From contig BRON01000017.1 in the NCBI GenBank assembly GCA_024345305.1, forward strand, positions 930,001 through 994,000: 64,000 nt of DNA, read 5' to 3'. This document shows, in pieces, positions 32,401 through 43,063 of the stretch. The notes under the pieces are model-generated. The model ran no database searches. It saw only the letters and a program-made list of their open reading frames with translations, and had not been told where the DNA came from. The position numbers were made by a program, and so were the translations under genes. How positions within the stretch are numbered: the stretch's first letter is position 1; every line of letters begins with the position of its first letter. Source of the stretch: Mrakia gelida (taxonomy: Eukaryota; Basidiomycota; Tremellomycetes; Cystofilobasidiales; Mrakiaceae).

Positions 32401-35400
32401 TGGGAGGGAGAGAGCAGGAAGTCGTTTCGAGCCGAGGAAGCGGAGGGAGAGTTGGCGTTGGCGTTGGCGAAGCTGGTGGGATCGTCGTCTGCGGGGTAGA
32501 AGTAGTCTTGCGAGGGTGGAGTGGGTTCCTGGTGGGTGCGGCCGTCGAAAAAAAGCAGCGAACGAGAGTCAGATTTCGGTTCTTCGCTCGACGCGTCGCT
32601 CTTTCTCGCACGCGAAGCACGCGAAGAACTTACCTTCTTCGATCTTTCCTTCCCCTTCCCCTTATCAATCTTCCCACCTCCTTCTCCGATCTCGTCATCG
32701 ACCTCCTCCTCGCTAACCATCTCCTCTTGCTCGTCCTCCTCCTCAGCCTCGTCCCTCGCAGTCGAGCTGAACCTCTTCCTCGCGACAACAGCGCTCTTCC
32801 TCGAATTCCTCCTCCCACCACGACCAGCGACACTCTCCTCCTCTCCGTCTTCATCTCCAGCGGATCCAGCCGTCGACTTGGACTTGTTCCTCAACGATCT
32901 CCCACCACCTCCCTTCTTCGTCGTCTCGTCGACCTGCTCCTGCTCCTCGTCGTCGGACGTGATCGTCTCCTTCGACTTCTCCTCCTTCTTCTTCGCAGCG
33001 GCAGTCTTCTTGGTCGTCGACTTCGCTCGAGGAGTAGCACCTTTCCCTTTCGCCTTCGACTTGTTGGGAGTCTTAGCCGCAGGAGCAGGTTCCCTCGCCG
33101 CGATGATGGGGTTGATCTTCCCTCCGCTCCCCGCGGAAGGGAGGTCGTCGTACTCGTCCATCTCGTCGACCTGGCGGTGGGGAGAGGAGGGGATGTCGGG
33201 GAAGGGAGAGGATCGAGAGGATGGGTGGACTCCGTTGGACGCGACGGCGTGGGTGGTGTTCGATTTGGGTTTCATCGCACCGACGACGGACTTCTTGGGG
33301 GTGGGCTTGGGGTGACTGGGAGGAGGGACAGATGACTTCTTCCTCCCGGATCCGTAGGTCTTCCTCGGGACGGCCTGCTTGGTGGGTGGTGCGGCGAGAG
33401 AAGTTCCTCCTCCGTCGTCGTCGTTGAGGAGATCGAGGTCGTCCTCGTCGTCGACTTCCTCCTCCTCCTCGTCCGGATCACGATGTTTCCCCGTCTTCTG
33501 CTTCTTCTCACTCCCACCATCTTGCTCGTGCTTCTCGTTGTCGTCGTCCTCTTCGTCCTCCTGCGACGCGTCCCCGACTCTCTTCCTCTTCCACCCCGCC
33601 GTCGTCCTCGCCGGAGCGTGAACCTGGCTCTGACTCTGGCTAGGAGCGAGCGAAGCCTCCGAAAGCTCGCTGTCCGAGTCATTCCCTTTCCCGAACAGGG
33701 AGGCGTCGAGGGCGGGAGCTTTGGGAGGAGAGAGCTTCGAGAGTTTGGCGATCTTCGAGGTCGTGCTCGATTTGTTGGAGAGAGGTTTCTTGGGCGCTGG
33801 TGGAGCTTGGTTGGAGGAGGGTTTGGTTGATTTGGGCTTGGTAGGTTTCTGCTCGACAGCGGTGGCGGTGACGGAGGATGGGTTGGAAGAGGAGAGTTGC
33901 TCGATGGGATCGACTGGGTCGAGGTTGAGGTGAGGAGGAGGGATCATCTTTTTGACGAACGAGGAGGAGGATGCTGCTGAGGAGAGGGGTTTCCTGGGAG
34001 ACGGGGGAGGGATCTTGGTTTGTGCTGAGGTGGAGGGTGCATTGACTGGAGTGGGTGGTTGTTGGGCGACTGGTAGGACGAAAACAGAAGGAGAAGAGGA
34101 GAGAGAGGGTCAGTTCAGTTTCAACGCTCGGCGCGTCTTCAAGAGCAAAGACCCGAACGCGATTCGAACTCACCTGTTCCCTCGTTTTTCTCCTTGAACT
34201 GCGAAAAGCTAGCCTCTCCAAGACTCTGCTCCTCCTCCGCCTCCTCGCTTCCTTCAGCTCCAGCGATGGGCGAGTCGGGAAGCATGAGAGCTGGTCCAGC
34301 GGGGACGGACGCTCGACGTTGATCCGCGGCGGGAGAGTCGATGGGAGTAGCCTACGAAGTCGAACGCGAGATGAAACAAGAAGTCAACTCCCAGTTCACA
34401 TCCTTGTGTCGAGCACAAGGAAGAAGACGAGGCGGAAAGGAGGGGAGAGCTCACGAAAGGTCTCCTCGCACAAACTCGCTGGATCGCAGCTCTCGAAGAA
34501 CCGAGCTTGAACTTGAAGAGGCCGCGTTCCATCGTCTCGCAGTACATGAGGGTGGTTTGATCTGACCCAGTCAAAAAATCGAGGAGGGAAAGGAGCGGAC
34601 GATCAGCGCGAGGACGAGAGCGAGTTCGAAGAGTAGGGACGAGTCGCGCACGAACCTGCTCCGACTCCCTCGACCCTGAACGTCGTCTTGATGATCTCCT
34701 TGAAGGCCACACTCATGCTCTGTTTCGAGAGAGACGGGTCGAGAGATGAGAAAAGATCAGCTTTGCGTCCTGTCGAGCATCGCTACCGAGAACGAGGGAG
34801 GGCTCGAAAGGTCACTCACCTCCTCCTCCCCGTCCTCGTTGAACCAAGTGAAGATGATCGACGAGGGATCGAGGTAGAGGAGCTTGATTCCTTTCTCGAT
34901 AGAGTCTCGGTCTTCCTCGTTGTCGAGAAGGTCGTTGTCGCCTGCCGAGGACCGATGAACGGCGAGGAGAGGGAAGAGTTGAAGGCTGGACAATCACGCG
35001 AAGGGACGCGGTCAGGTTCGTCGTTCGCAAACTGGGGAGCGAGGAGGAAGGGGAGGATGGACGAACCGGTTGACGTCCGACTGAGCGACGGCTGTGAGAA
35101 GCTTAGCTCGAGTCTGCGAGTGTAGCGGAGACGAATCGATGATCAGTCGCGTGTCTCGACCGTCGTTCGCCTACTCAGAACGACACGAAGGGCTCACCGA
35201 GTACCACTCCGAGTTCGGCGTCTCGACCATCAACTTCTTCAACGACTCTCCCAACGCACCACTGAAAGGCTGGAACGCGATCTCGGCATGCTTGATCCTC
35301 TGATCGGTCTCTTTGATGCGAGGGTTGAGGTGAGCGATGAGGTCGAGGTAGATGGAGGGGAGAGGGTATGGAGCTGCAGCGGTCGAAGAGGGATCCGACG

Positions 35401-36987
35401 AGGTCAGCCAAAGAGGAGGAAGGGAAAGAGTCGGGGAGGGGGTAAGAACGAACAGTGCGTGCTGCTGAAGAAGAGTTCTCCGAGGGTTTTGCTGTAGCGA
35501 GAGGCGAACGACGAGTCAGCCTCGAGCGTGCCAGCGAAGAAAAGCAAGAGGAGGAAACACACGTCTTCAAGAAGCCTTCCCCTTTAGCAGGATTCGAGAG
35601 AAGAAGCTTGTTGGACTTGCATCCAGCGACGGTTTGCTCCAGGAGGTCGGCAATCTGGGATGGAAGACAAGAGAAAGGAGGCGGGGGTCAGTTTCCTTCG
35701 ACGCGTCTCTCCATCCCTCGTTTGGAATTTCTCGAGGTTCGAAGCGAAGAGACGTTATACTCACAGCCTTTTTGAGATCATCTCCAACGCGTCTGCTGAG
35801 GTTTCCGGTGATGAACGGGCAGAGGGTTCCGTAGAGAGCTGTTCCGATTTGAGGAGCGGCTTATCGAGGGAAAGAACGGAGGAGAGACGATCAGTTTGAG
35901 GCAAGGATCGGGACACAGCGAGTTTACGGGAGCACTGACCTTCTTTGTTGCCTTCTTCGGAAGAAGGACACCAGTCCTGGAAGAGAAGAAAGAAGAGGAG
36001 ACGAGATCGTCGACGCGTCAGACCTCTCGAACGTCTCTGACCGTCTCTCCCTCTCTCAGCCCTCTCTCCTCCTCCTCCCCTCGCACAAGAGAAAGGAATG
36101 GCAGACTTACAACGACAGAATCAACGACTAGACAGATGGTCTGCTCCCATAGTGCCTTCGCCGACTTTTCTGCTGCCGAGAGGGATGAGGGAGGTTGGGC
36201 GAGAAGAGATGCGAGTCGGTTGTGTTGAATGGCTCGGATGAAGGAGCCCGTGACGGCGAGGGAGGCGATTGAGAAAGCGGAGTAGATGGAGTGGATCCTC
36301 TCCTGGATGAAAGAAGAGGAGGAGAAGGAGGGTTCAGTAGAGGGAGAGAGGGAGGAAGGGGAGAAGGGAGAAGAGATGGATGGAGGTGAACGCGGGGAAG
36401 GAAGGAAGGAGAGAGAGGAATGGAAGGACTGACCTCTCCAAAGAGTTCCTGGAGTTCGGCGTAGTCTGGGGAGGTGAAGGATTTCGTCTACAGACAGAGT
36501 ATAAGGAACGGATGGTCAGCTTATCTCATGTTTTGAGCCTCGAGATGGGAAGGAGAAGTGGAGAAGGAGAGGTCGAGCTGGTCGTCGACTTCCTTCCTTC
36601 CTCAAAAGATAGAGCCAGCGCGCTGGTCGAGGCGCTCAGCTCTGTCAAACGATCAAAAGTCTATCACACTCCCCTGTATACAGAGCCAGAGGAAGGAGGT
36701 CTCGTGTTTGCGAAACCAAAGGGAAGAGTCGCTTTGTTCTCCTTCCTCGCCGCTCCACCATCTCCTCCTCCCTCTCCACCTCCCTCCTACTCCCATCCAC
36801 ACCCCTCCCTCGACCACCTCCTTCCCTTACCTTTCCCCACCTCGACTCCCTTGGGACGCCTACTCACCAATCGTTTGAACTCCTTGACCCACTGTTGGAT
36901 CTCTGCGATCATCGAATCTGAACCGGACGCTCCAGCTCGTTCGACCAGTTCCTTGACAGCTTGCTCCATGCTGAGTTGGTCGCTCAT
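29420..36987 (-). CDS. Very large protein, candidate Red1/SYCP2-like meiotic chromosome axis core
   Basis: ATG 36985-36987 gives MSDQLSMEQAVKELVERAG. About ten small exons then encode a helical domain: QERIHSIYSAFSIASLAV, AAPQIGTALYGTLCPFI, IADLLEQTVAGCKSN, YPLPSIYLDLIAHLNPRI, TRAKLLTAVAQSDVNR. A beta-rich segment follows at about 34990-34450 (GIKLLYLDPSSIIFTWFN, MSVAFKEIIKTTFRVEG, TTLMYCETMERGLFKFKL). The middle (about 34320-30200) is a very long disordered, Lys/Glu/Ser-rich region. The end (about 30190-29420) is coiled coil (TLDIIVTELDKRYTNRVKKT, KLAHHLVNRTAVIVDASKKH). TGA is at 29420-29422. The order ARM-like + PH/Spt16M-like + disorder + C-terminal coiled coil is that of SYCP2 and yeast Red1. 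The match is architectural; I see no strong residue identity, so the name is a hypothesis. That it is one gene is supported by continuous splice-linked frames. Confidence 0.45.
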
Positions 36988-37455
36988 AACGAGCAAGAAG
37001 ATAGAGAAGAGAAGAGAAGAGGGAAGGGGGTCGGGGGTGGCGTGAAGAGTGGGTGGGTGGATGGGCGAGGGAGGGAAGGGAGGGAAAGTGACCTCAGCGA
37101 CCTCTCCTCTCTTGCCCTCTCTTGACGACGAGTCGAGACCCATTTCTTCTCTTACATCTTCCTCTACTCGACCCCTTGGCTCTCTCCAGTAACAGCCATC
37201 TCCGTCCCACGACCCATTTTCTCTCTTTGACTCCAGCTTCTCCTCGCTTTCGCTCAGACTCGAGACTTTCGACGCGTCGCGTCCTCGCTCGTCGTCTTTC
37301 CTTTCTCTTCACTTGCCCGCCGCCTACTCAAACGAACACTCTCTATCTCGACAATCTCCATCTTCTCTAACACCCTTCTTGTGACGATCTAATCACCTCC
37401 CCCCCCCCCCCCAGCCCTCCCTCTCCACTCTACCCGTCTTTGCTCCCTCCCCACC
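36988..37455. other. Promoter of the axis-like gene
   Basis: The region is upstream of ATG 36987 on the minus strand. It holds pyrimidine-rich DNA, a GACGCGTC palindrome at 37271-37278 and a run of about 14 C near 37399-37412. No gene seen. Confidence 0.5.
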
Positions 37456-37993
37456 TCACTCCTCTCCCTCAAACCTAAAGATCCTCTTCCTCTCCCTGCG
37501 CGGTACCCAAACCCCCTTCCTATGCACTCCCCTTTCCACCGAGATCTCCAGATCCTCAAACTCGAAACAGAAGTACATCCTCGCCGAAAACGGGGACATC
37601 CTGTTCTTTGCTCGAGCGACGAGTTGGTCGAACGCGAGGAGGTCGCGCTCTTTTTTGGACACGAGGGGGAGAGGAAGGGTGAAGGAGGGTGGGGGGGAGG
37701 CTGGGAAGCACATCTTTGGGGGTTTGGTGGGCTGGAGAGGGAGGGAGGGACGGGAGGGGAGGGGACGGGAAGAGGGAACGAGGTTGGTTAGCGTTTGTGG
37801 GATTTGTGGAAGAGATAGAAAGGGTTTGCGAGCTCACCAGGAGGAGAGGGTAATTTTGCGAGTAGACGGCTGTTGGTGGGAGAGAGGGAAGGTAGGGGAT
37901 GAACGAATGGTTGATGCGGTTGAAGGTGGAAGAGGGAAGAGGCGTCGACCATTCCTTCCCGCTTTTGAGCTTTGTACATTCGGCAGCGACCAT
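37456..37993 (-). CDS. Hypothetical protein, about 143 residues
   Basis: Not recognised. ATG 37991-37993 opens exon 1 (37993-37838): MVAAECTKLKSGKEWSTPLP, then TFNRINHSFIPYLPSLPP. A phase-0 intron (GTGAGC donor, GTTAGC branch region, CCAG acceptor) leads to exon 2 (37731-37456). Exon 2 has a Pro-rich start, an ERDLLAFDQLVARAKN helix, MYFCFEFEDLEISVERGV and a basic end VWVPRRERKRIFRFEGEE, with TGA 37456-37458. No signal peptide or TM is evident. The FCFEFEDLEI / RKGVWVPRR pattern suggests a small beta-sheet with a basic tail. It may be a nucleic-acid or ribosome-associated protein, but that is a guess. The gene sits between PRP3 and the axis-like gene, all on the minus strand. Confidence 0.55.
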
Positions 37994-38384
37994 AAGGGAT
38001 AAGCTTCGTGCGCGCTGCCGCTTCGATGAAAAATTTGCCTAAGACGAGGAGTATGTGATTTCTTTGAAGCGCGGTCTAGCAAGCAAGAAATACCCGAAAC
38101 TGAAACGGAACGCGTCGACAACGCGTCTCCCGTCCCATCGCGGTCTTGCTGGCTGCGTTTCGCTCTCTCTGCAGCTCAACTGATCAGGGTCCATCAGCTC
38201 AGTCTCTACTCTCGCTCCATCGACAGCTTCTCCTAGCCAAAGTCTTTCCGAGAAGAGAAAGAGCGAGGCCTCCCTCGTCCGTCTCTCCCGTCCCGTCCTC
38301 GAGCTCGAGCCCCTTCGTCTCGTTCTTCGCAAACTCTCATGATCGTCAAAACTAACGAAACTACTAGATCCTCCACCTCTCCTC
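37994..38384. other. Spacer between PRP3 stop and the hypothetical gene
   Basis: The region holds a promoter and 3' UTR. A minus-strand frame at 38039-38392 overlaps the PRP3 end and is not convincing. Confidence 0.5.
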
Positions 38385-41193
38385 TCACACATCCTCGTGA
38401 GTGAACTTGGAAGCGACCTGTTCGAGCGAAGCGAAACGAAAGAGAGGGAGTCGAGAGTCAGCTTCGATTTCTTCTCGACGCGTCGAGACCTCGACGAGAC
38501 GAACAGACAAGAGAAAGGAGACTCACATCCCAGAACCCCTGATTCTTCTCCCCCAAGAAATCCCTCGCGATCTTCTCGGTCTCCACGTTCTTAGCCCTGA
38601 AGATGTTGAACCCTCTCTCCTTGATCGGTCCCTCCCAAACCAAATCGCACCTGTTGTCCGCCAGCGACTGCTGCTCCTCCCCTCCCCCTCCTCCAGCGTT
38701 GGATCCCTCGTCGTCGTTGTCCTCCTCCTCTCCATCGGCGTTCCTAGCTCGTGCTTCCTCGGTCCAGTCGATTCGAACGAGCATGACTCGTTTGTAGAAC
38801 TTGACGGCTTTGGCGGATCCTTCGACGAGGATCATGCAGAACTTGGGGTTGAAGAGACAGCATCCCGTGAGCGAGTTTTGTTTGGCGTTCTCGCGGACTT
38901 TGAACTTGTGCGAGGGGTTGGAGAGGTAGCGGACTCTGCGAGGGAGGAAGAAGAAAGGAAGGGGAGGGAGAGAGTTAGGTTCGAGGTTCGTTTCGCGAAA
39001 GGGAAGGCACGAGCGAACTCACTTGAACACAGCCGAGTAGAGACCCTTCCCTTCGTCCTTCTCCTTCTCCTTGGCGACCTTCTCTCGTCGTTGCTCGTCC
39101 GTAAGCTTGTTGGCCTCGTTCATCTTCTCGTGCTTGAGTCGACGGTTGGCGACGTCGCGTCGAACCTTGGCTTCGACCTTGGTGGGATCGAGGATGGCGT
39201 CCGAGGCGAGGACTCGCATGAGGTTCTTGAGAGAGACTGAATCGGGGAGTAAAGGAAAGGAGGGGATGGTTAGCGAGAGAAAGGGGGAAAGGAAGAGGAA
39301 GAGTCGACACGACTCACCCTTGGGAGCATCTGGAGGGATCAAACCCATCCTGACTCGATCCTGACGATCCTTGAGGTCGGCCATACGTCGCTGCTTTCGC
39401 ATCTTCTTGGCTTCCTGTGAAGGTCGAGGCAAAAAAGAGGGGGGGAAAAGGTCAGCGCGCGTTTCGTTCGAACACCTCTCCCTCGACGCGATGAGTTCGA
39501 CTTCGATCAAACGAGTCACAACGAGAGAAAGTGAACGTACCTTCTTGGTGAGCATGAGAGGCCTGATCTCGACTTTCTTCCTGTCCCACGGAGCAGCGAT
39601 CTGGACGGGATGCTGGACGTAGATTTTGATGGGAGAGTCGACCGAGTCGATCATGGTGAGGTCGTCGTAGTTCTTGGTAGGGAGGAGAGGTTCGTCCCAC
39701 CACTCGCACTCGGGGGGAGCGTCTCTCTGGATAGTGAGAAGAAAAGGGGGACCCGAGGTCAGCGTTCAGCCGGAAGAAAGGATTCGAGTCGCGTCTCGTG
39801 TCGAGGCGAGAGGAAACGCTCGACTCACCCTGACGACTCGATCCAGAGCGTCGAACTCGCTATCCAACCCAGCCTTCCTAGCACTCTCGGCGATACGTTG
39901 TCGAAGGGCTTCCATGTTGGCCTAGGCGAAACGAAGAAAAGCAGCGAGCCACATATCAGGTCAGCTTCGACTCGTTCGAGTCCTCGAGCTCAGGCGAGGG
40001 AGAAAACGGTTACTCACATCTGCTCGCATCTGCTCAGCGATGGCGACGTACTTCCCCTTCTCGACAAAGTTGAACTTCCTGCTCGACCTCCCTTTGGGAG
40101 CGGGACCCTCCGAACCTTCGGCGTCGAGAGCTGAAGCTGAAGCAGCGAGGTAAGGGTTGACCTTGGGAGCTTCTGGAGCGGCGTTAGGAGCTGGTGAGGC
40201 AGGAGATGATCGAGAGTTGGCCTAGGAAGGTAGAGGCAAAGAACAAGGGAGAAGAAGAAACGAGTCAGCGAGGCGAGGTCGACGAGAGCAAGTTGAGGGA
40301 AGAGATGGCGGAGGACAAGTGGAGAGCGCGAACGGAAGGGGGATGAGGAGGAAGGAGAGATTGAAGCTCACCTTGAGAGTCGAGAACTTGGGCTGCATGG
40401 GCTTCAAGTTCCTCGAGGAAGACGCTCCTGGTGTGCTGAGAGCCGAGCTGGTAGTGGGTTCGAGAAGGGAAGGATGGATTCCAAGGCTGCTGGTGACTCG
40501 AGGAGGAGGTCCGGCGGAGGAGGAGGTCGACGAGCTCGCCTGGAAAGGTAAGGACGCAGAGACGGAGAGAGGTCAGCGTTTCGTGAACGTCTCAAGCACT
40601 CTTCGCGCACATACGTAGTCCTGGAGAAGAAGTACTTACCTGCTGAGAGGGAGGAAGGAAGCTTGGAGGAGGACCTCCCGAGTTCCTCGCCATCGTGCTC
40701 GCCTGGACTCGAGCTTTGGCAGCTGCAATCCTAGCGGCGAGATCCGGAGCGAGACCTGCAGGAAGGGAAGAGGGTGCTGGTGCTGGTGTAGGTCTGGATG
40801 GGATGGAGGAGGGAGGAGTGGCGAGCTGTTGCTGCTGCTGCTGGTGGCGAGGAGGTTGAGAGGAAGGGAGGACGTTCTTCTGCTTGAACGCTGCCAGTTT
40901 AGCAGCGATCTCAGCCTTCTTGGCAGCGATCATAGCAGCTGCATCGATGGGGGTCTGGATGCGGAGCAGAACAAGGAGGTCAGTATGTACACGAAAGAAC
41001 GAGAGGAGGGAGAGGGATGGGGCTCACTCCGGACTCGCTGAAGGGAAGGAAGGGAGAGAGGAGGTCAGCTCGGTCGTCTGTTCGTCTTCAAGGGAAAGAG
41101 AGGAAGGAAGGATTTCTCTACTGACGTCTTTTGAAGTTTATTAGGGTTCTGACCTTGATCTCCACCCTCGTGAGGTCGCTTGACCGGATTCAT
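38385..41193 (-). CDS. PRP3: U4/U6 small nuclear ribonucleoprotein PRP3
   Basis: This is a spliceosome component of the U4/U6.U5 tri-snRNP that contacts the U4/U6 duplex. ATG 41191-41193 gives MNPVKRPHEGGDQ. A 10-nt exon (41028-41037) follows, then IDAAAMIAAKKAEIAAKLAA, a Gln-rich and Pro/Ser-rich stretch, KFNFVEKGKYVAIAEQMRAD and NMEALRQRIAESARKAGLD. The conserved PRP3 core is CEWWDEPLL, PIKIYVQHPVQIAAPW, PLMLTKKEAKKMRKQRRMAD, QDRVRMGLIPPDAPKVSLKN and LMRVLASDAILDPTKVEAKV. The C-terminal domain is VRYLSNPSHKFKVRENAKQN, MILVEGSAKAVKFYKRVMLV, RIDWTEEA and LVWEGPIKERGFNIFRAKNV. It ends FTHEDV and TGA 38385-38387. An acidic/Gly insert (about 38690-38740) interrupts the C-terminal domain. Confidence 0.95.
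41028..41037 (-). other. 10-nt microexon in PRP3
   Basis: The exon is flanked by TTCAG and GTGAGC. With the preceding AC and the following exon it reads T-E-S-G then TPIDAAAM. Leaving it out shifts the frame of the whole PRP3 body. Confidence 0.7.
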
Positions 41194-41915
41194 GATCGAG
41201 AAGAGGAACAAGGGAGGTTGGCGAAGGTGGTGGAGAGGAGGGAGAAAGAGTCGAGCTCAAACGAGAGATCCTCCTCCCTTTGGGCCGCCGTTCCTCCTCG
41301 CAGTTTCATCCTTTTTCGAGCAGACTTCAAGGAGAGATTATGCTTTTGATGCCAACAAGCATCCTCGTCTAAGACCTTTTTTTTTTTGGGAGTTTTTGCC
41401 GGTAAAGAGCCTCGGAAACTGCTTCCTCAGCTCGTCCGTTCGCTGTCCTCCCTCCAACCGCTATGCCTTCTTCGAATCGATAACCGCCTTCGTCTGAGCT
41501 TCCACTGCAGTGAAGGTTCGAGACGCACGCTCGTTCTGAGCAAGCACCCGAAGAGGCTGCTGCTCTTTTTCTCGTCGAAGATCACGCCTGACGAGAGCCA
41601 ATCACTTCGAGCCAACGATATTCTCCTGCTGCTACCTCAGCTTACGGTCCTCCTTTTGCCCTGATTCTCGAGTCGGCTTGGAAAGGAAGAAGAATCCGAG
41701 GTCACGTGAACTTTTTCGTGCCTGGAGAAAAGTGAATCAGAGCGGGAGGACGCCTCTCGGCTCTTCGCCCTCTCTCTCCCTCCCGTTTCCTCGTCTTCTC
41801 GAGGTCGTATCTCCCCTGCCTGCTCTCTGTCTCGTTAGTCAAGTCCCGCATCCACTCTCCATTCGACTACATCCGACGCTGACCTCGCTCCCCTCCCTCC
41901 CTCCCCCTTCAGAAC
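41194..41915. other. Shared promoter region, PRP3 (-) / small gene (+)
   Basis: The region is a 722-bp divergent spacer with a T9-10 run near 41380. No gene recognised. Confidence 0.5.
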
Positions 41916-42468
41916 ATGTCGTCCTCCCTCGCCTCTGCACCTCCTCCACCCCCTCGTCTCCGTGATCTCCCCAATCCTCCCTCCTCCCCATCCTTCAAAA
42001 TCAACTTCCCTCTCACTGCCAGATCCAAACTCAACAAGCATCTCTCTAGGAAGACCCACCACTCGAGCACGAAAGAGAAGGTGGTCCTCCCTCCGAGCGA
42101 CAGAGCTCGAACACTCGGAGGTCAGTTCGGATCGGTATCTTCTCTTTCTGGTCCGCTTCCCTCCCTTTCCTCCATTCCCTTTCTTTCTCCCTCTCACTGA
42201 CTCCTCCTCCTCTCTCGCACCTCTACTACCAGATCTCAACCGACCCAACCCCCAAACCAACTACCACTCCCCCTCCGGCACTCCCGCCCTCGCCCGTCAA
42301 ACCGTTCTCGAGGCTGAAGCCCAGCGAAGGAAGCACGAAGCGAGGACGAGTCGAAAGAAGGATATGGTACGACGAGCTCAGCTTCAGTTGGCGGCGAGCA
42401 AGAGGTCGCAGGCGGAGTTGATGGAGCAGCGCTCGAGGGCGGAAGCAGCTGGTGGGGAGACGAGCTAG
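41916..42468 (+). CDS. Small basic protein of unknown function, paralogue of the gene at 52001-52639
   Basis: Not recognised as a known family. ATG 41916 gives MSSSLASAPPPPPRLRDLP. Exon 1 ends in a basic block, FKINFPLTARSKLNKHLSRK, then THHSSTKEKV. An intron at 42121-42232 has GTCAGT donor, ACTGAC branch and CCAG acceptor. Exon 2 holds GTPALARQTVLEAEAQRRKH and a long charged helix (RRAQLQLAASKRSQAELMEQ). TAG is at 42466-42468; 146 residues. The inverted copy 10 kb away shares the blocks FK(I/L)..PL.A(R/K).KL.K(H/Y)L(S/A)(R/K)K..HHSSTKEKV (Ala for the first Ser there) and PALARQT. It also shares the intron position, phase and GTCAGT donor. No signal peptide or TM is present; the charged helix may form a coiled coil. 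Confidence 0.7.
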
Positions 42469-43063
42469 ATGATGAAGGTGCTCGTGGCGAGGCGTAACGA
42501 AGGGGTTGGGTGGAGAGGTTGGGTTAGTTGAGTTACTGGTGGATGTGATCATGTTCGTCCATCGTTCGAGAGCAGGAGGCGGGGGTGGGAGAGCTGCTTG
42601 CGACGAGCCGCGACGCGACGCGTCTAGACGTTCGTCGTTCCTTTTCCTTGCTCACACATGTACAGTCCCAGCTCGCCTCGCCTCGACTCGACACGCAAGA
42701 AGTACAACGAAACACATAGTAAGGAAGTAAGAAAAAAGCCGCGACCGTGTGAGAGAAAACGAGACGAGACGAAAAACGAGAACCGAAACCAAACGAAAAG
42801 AAAGCAAAACGATAGACCAACAGAAAAACCCCGACCGACCGAACCCTTTTTGTTCCTCTTCTTCTTCTTCGCAACCAACGCGGGCGCTGAGAAACGAGTT
42901 GACAAACGAAGTGCAGGGAAAAAGAGTCAGCGAACGGAAGCGTTCGAACGACGAGGAAGAGAGGTTCGAAAACTACTCACCATCTTTTCGCTAACCCCGT
43001 TCGACTCTTTTTCTTCTTCTTCCCCTCCTCAAGGTGACGCCAGGCGAGCGAGACTCCCTCCTT
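42469..43063. other. Convergent 3' region
   Basis: The region lies between the stop of the small gene (+) and the stop of the La-motif gene (-). It has A/C-rich low complexity at 42720-42850. No gene or RNA fold recognised. Confidence 0.5.

Noticed and set aside
32521..33315. 264-codon + strand frame rich in Ser and Phe
   Set aside because: It is the antisense shadow of the Lys/Glu/Ser-rich disordered region of the large minus-strand gene.
31842..36987. Splitting the large minus-strand gene into two or three genes, with separate starts at internal Met codons
   Set aside because: Every gap between exons has matching donor, CTGAC-type branch and CAG signals and keeps frame, and no stop codon or promoter-like spacer intervenes.
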